DNA of 31,380 nucleotides from a virus. How positions within the stretch are numbered: the stretch's first letter is position 1; every line of letters starts with the position of its first letter. The stretch lies in IMG/VR virus record IMGVR_UViG_3300043426_000413, positions 1 to 31,380 of that record. The stretch is one strand, 5' to 3'. The notes under the pieces are model-generated. The model was not told where the DNA came from. It was given only the letters and a program-made list of their open reading frames with translations, and did no database searches. A program made the translations under genes and the position numbers. Below are positions 29,869-31,380 of the stretch, piece by piece.

Positions 29869-31380
29869 ATGAATTTAATAAACAAATCCTTTTCACAGAT
29901 ACTTTGCATAGCAAGGGATCTCGGATTGAAGGCAAGTAAAGAACATATAGAACCGGGTACTAATGTATTTTCAGATGTAGAAGCATATGCAAATTCTCTG
30001 TACCAAAATGAACAAGAAATAACTCCTAACGATCAAAATATTCGCGAAGAAAAGGCAAATCTTAGACGACTATTAACACTGATGATAGCGTGGCATTACA
30101 GGTCGTCTTTTATTGAAGAGAAATTTAGAAATCATATTAAATATAAAGCAGAACTCGATAAAAGAGACCGCCGATTAGTAAACACGGGGCTTGCTATCCT
30201 GTGCTATTTTTTATGCGCACGATCAAATGATCAGATGAAAACGATTTCACTTTTGTCAGAAATCAAAAGCAACATCATTCTAAATGATGATGATTATATG
30301 TTTATGCTTGCTTTATCAAAAGCAGACATTATAAAAATTGTTTATGACCAAATTGAAAAAATAAATGAGTTTGAAAATGAACAATACAAATCAACATCAT
30401 ACATCCATGAAAATTTTAATGGGATAGCTGAAGCAGGGCAAGCGATAGAAGGGTTTGTAGTCACCACTAGAAAGAAAAAAGTAGCCCAGGTTCTTTCTAT
30501 TTTGATCGGGCTTATCTCTGCAAGCGCTTCTGCCGCTGTGCTATCTACGGGTGTCATTGCCATGCTAGGAAGTGGCCCATTAGGTTTATCTCTAGCAGTA
30601 ATGACACTTATATTTACATTTTATGCCAACGCAAAATTTTTAAATAAAGCGATGCCTGACTTTATATTAAAACTAATGCGACAAGGCTCTATTACTGAAT
30701 ATGTAGACAAAGAAGGTAACAGAAGACAGCTTTCATTCTTTAAAAAATTTGTGACAGTTCCATTGACGCTCCTAGGCTCATTGTCAATTAGCGTGTTGAC
30801 TACAACATTTACCATAAAATCACTCACATTTTTGCTAATGCATTTTGTGCCTGCAATGATTGCTGTCCCTTATCTGATCCCCGCGATAGCTATCACTGGA
30901 GCTGTTTGTTTAGGAATTTCAACATTCGTTGTCTGTGCCGCGGCTTCTGTGAAAACGATTAAATCATATGAGCAATCAAAAGGGCTGAAAGAATGGTTTC
31001 AATCATTAAAGGATTTATCTTTAGCTGAAAAATTTAAATTAGCTTTTAAAGCGATTATTCTGCCAATTTGTATATTTTCTCTAGGATTTTTGGAATACCT
31101 TCATGCGTTCCGAGTGATTCCTGTTTTAGGAATAGCCGGCGCTGCGGTTGCTGGAGTTTTTTGCTTTATCGGGCGATTTTCTTTTATTACGCAAGGATTA
31201 CAAAAGCTTACGTCTGCTATTTCTAATAGGTTTAATACACGAGGATCTTTTTTAGAAAAAGTATTTTATTACTCTAGCTTGCTATGGCAATCAGTCGTCT
31301 CTGGCGCATTAATTTGGTCTCAGCCTCATTCTGGTGCATCCGTTGCCGCGATCGGGGGGGCAGTTAATTCATTTGGATCC
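29869..31380 (+). CDS. Large multi-pass membrane protein (continues at 1-338 through the join)
   Basis: The frame has 504 codons up to the right edge and about 98 more at the left edge, giving roughly 602 aa. The first 200 residues are soluble and helical (RDLGLKASKEHIEPG; LRRLLTLMIAWHYRSSF; KADIIKIVYDQIEKINEFEN). From about residue 203 come some eight hydrophobic segments in three blocks (VLSILIGLISASASAAVLS; LTFLLMHFVPAMIAVPYLIP; IILPICIFSLGFLEYL), then the polar C-terminal tail. I recognise no family. It lies between ssb and the nuclease in the phage operon. Secreted-effector, lysis, exclusion or membrane-remodelling roles can be imagined but none is shown. The ATG follows GAGAATTTAGAAA, a weak ribosome site. 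Confidence 0.8.
   Translation, partial: MNLINKSFSQILCIARDLGLKASKEHIEPGTNVFSDVEAYANSLYQNEQEITPNDQNIREEKANLRRLLTLMIAWHYRSSFIEEKFRNHIKYKAELDKRDRRLVNTGLAILCYFLCARSNDQMKTISLLSEIKSNIILNDDDYMFMLALSKADIIKIVYDQIEKINEFENEQYKSTSYIHENFNGIAEAGQAIEGFVVTTRKKKVAQVLSILIGLISASASAAVLSTGVIAMLGSGPLGLSLAVMTLIFTFYANAKFLNKAMPDFILKLMRQGSITEYVDKEGNRRQLSFFKKFVTVPLTLLGSLSISVLTTTFTIKSLTFLLMHFVPAMIAVPYLIPAIAITGAVCLGISTFVVCAAASVKTIKSYEQSKGLKEWFQSLKDLSLAEKFKLAFKAIILPICIFSLGFLEYLHAFRVIPVLGIAGAAVAGVFCFIGRFSFITQGLQKLTSAISNRFNTRGSFLEKVFYYSSLLWQSVVSGALIWSQPHSGASVAAIGGAVNSFGS
31340..31380. repeat. Terminal direct repeat, right copy (circular join)
   Basis: This is the right-hand copy of the 41-base overlap. The single mismatch changes a codon of the membrane-protein gene that crosses the join: GCA (Ala) here, TCA (Ser) at the left end. 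The mismatch lies beside a poly-G run, where sequencing or assembly error is plausible. Confidence 0.9.

Noticed and set aside
30342-30827. Minus-strand frames within the large membrane-protein gene
   Set aside because: They are shadows of a much longer plus-strand frame with consistent membrane-protein composition.

Overview
The window is almost certainly one complete circular AT-rich molecule of about 31.3 kb. Its first 41 and last 41 bases are the same sequence apart from one base, and a single long reading frame (29869 to the end, then 1 to 338) runs in frame across that join. The content is that of a phage-plasmid: a full set of short-tailed (T7-supergroup podovirus) virion genes sits beside a plasmid partition operon, a plasmid-type replication initiator, iteron-like repeats and a homologue of the ColE1 Rop protein. 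Low GC, Rpn-type nuclease genes, Rop and T7-type structural proteins suggest a gammaproteobacterial host, possibly a host-associated lineage such as Legionellales or an Arsenophonus-like enteric. The host is inference only.

Layout. Plus-strand arm (about 28714 through the join to 19678): a consensus sigma70 promoter, a small membrane protein, SSB, an unknown 95-aa protein, a 602-aa multi-pass membrane protein spanning the join, a VRR-NUC nuclease, a small-terminase candidate, portal, Bbp19-like protein, scaffold, major capsid protein, three related small-domain proteins (the third fused to IPT/TIG repeats), tail tubular proteins A and B, internal virion proteins, a tail fibre with a collar domain, large terminase, then parA and a putative partner gene. 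Most genes overlap or abut, so this looks like one or a few long transcripts. The one large break is a 160-base hairpin-rich leader before the capsid gene.

Minus-strand arm (28576 down to 19684): three related excisionase/AlpA-like DNA-binding proteins, a pair of small genes with duplicated leaders, RecE-like exonuclease, RecT-like annealing protein, a 460-base repeat-rich leader, the replication initiator, an iteron-like cluster, a TraD/MobC-like protein, an Rpn nuclease with decayed C-terminal modules, a catalytic-domain-only tyrosine recombinase and an FkbM methyltransferase. The rop gene lies on the plus strand between the recombinase and the Rpn remnants.

How it may work. Rep plus iterons, ParA plus partner and possibly the small recombinase would maintain the molecule as a plasmid. 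RecE, RecT and SSB supply recombination, VRR-NUC may help process DNA, and the AlpA-like trio probably controls the divergent arms. The structural operon would package and deliver the element. I could not find a DNA polymerase, primase, helicase, RNA polymerase, CI-like repressor, endolysin or recognisable holin, so lysis and most replication functions are either host-supplied or encoded by proteins not recognised here.
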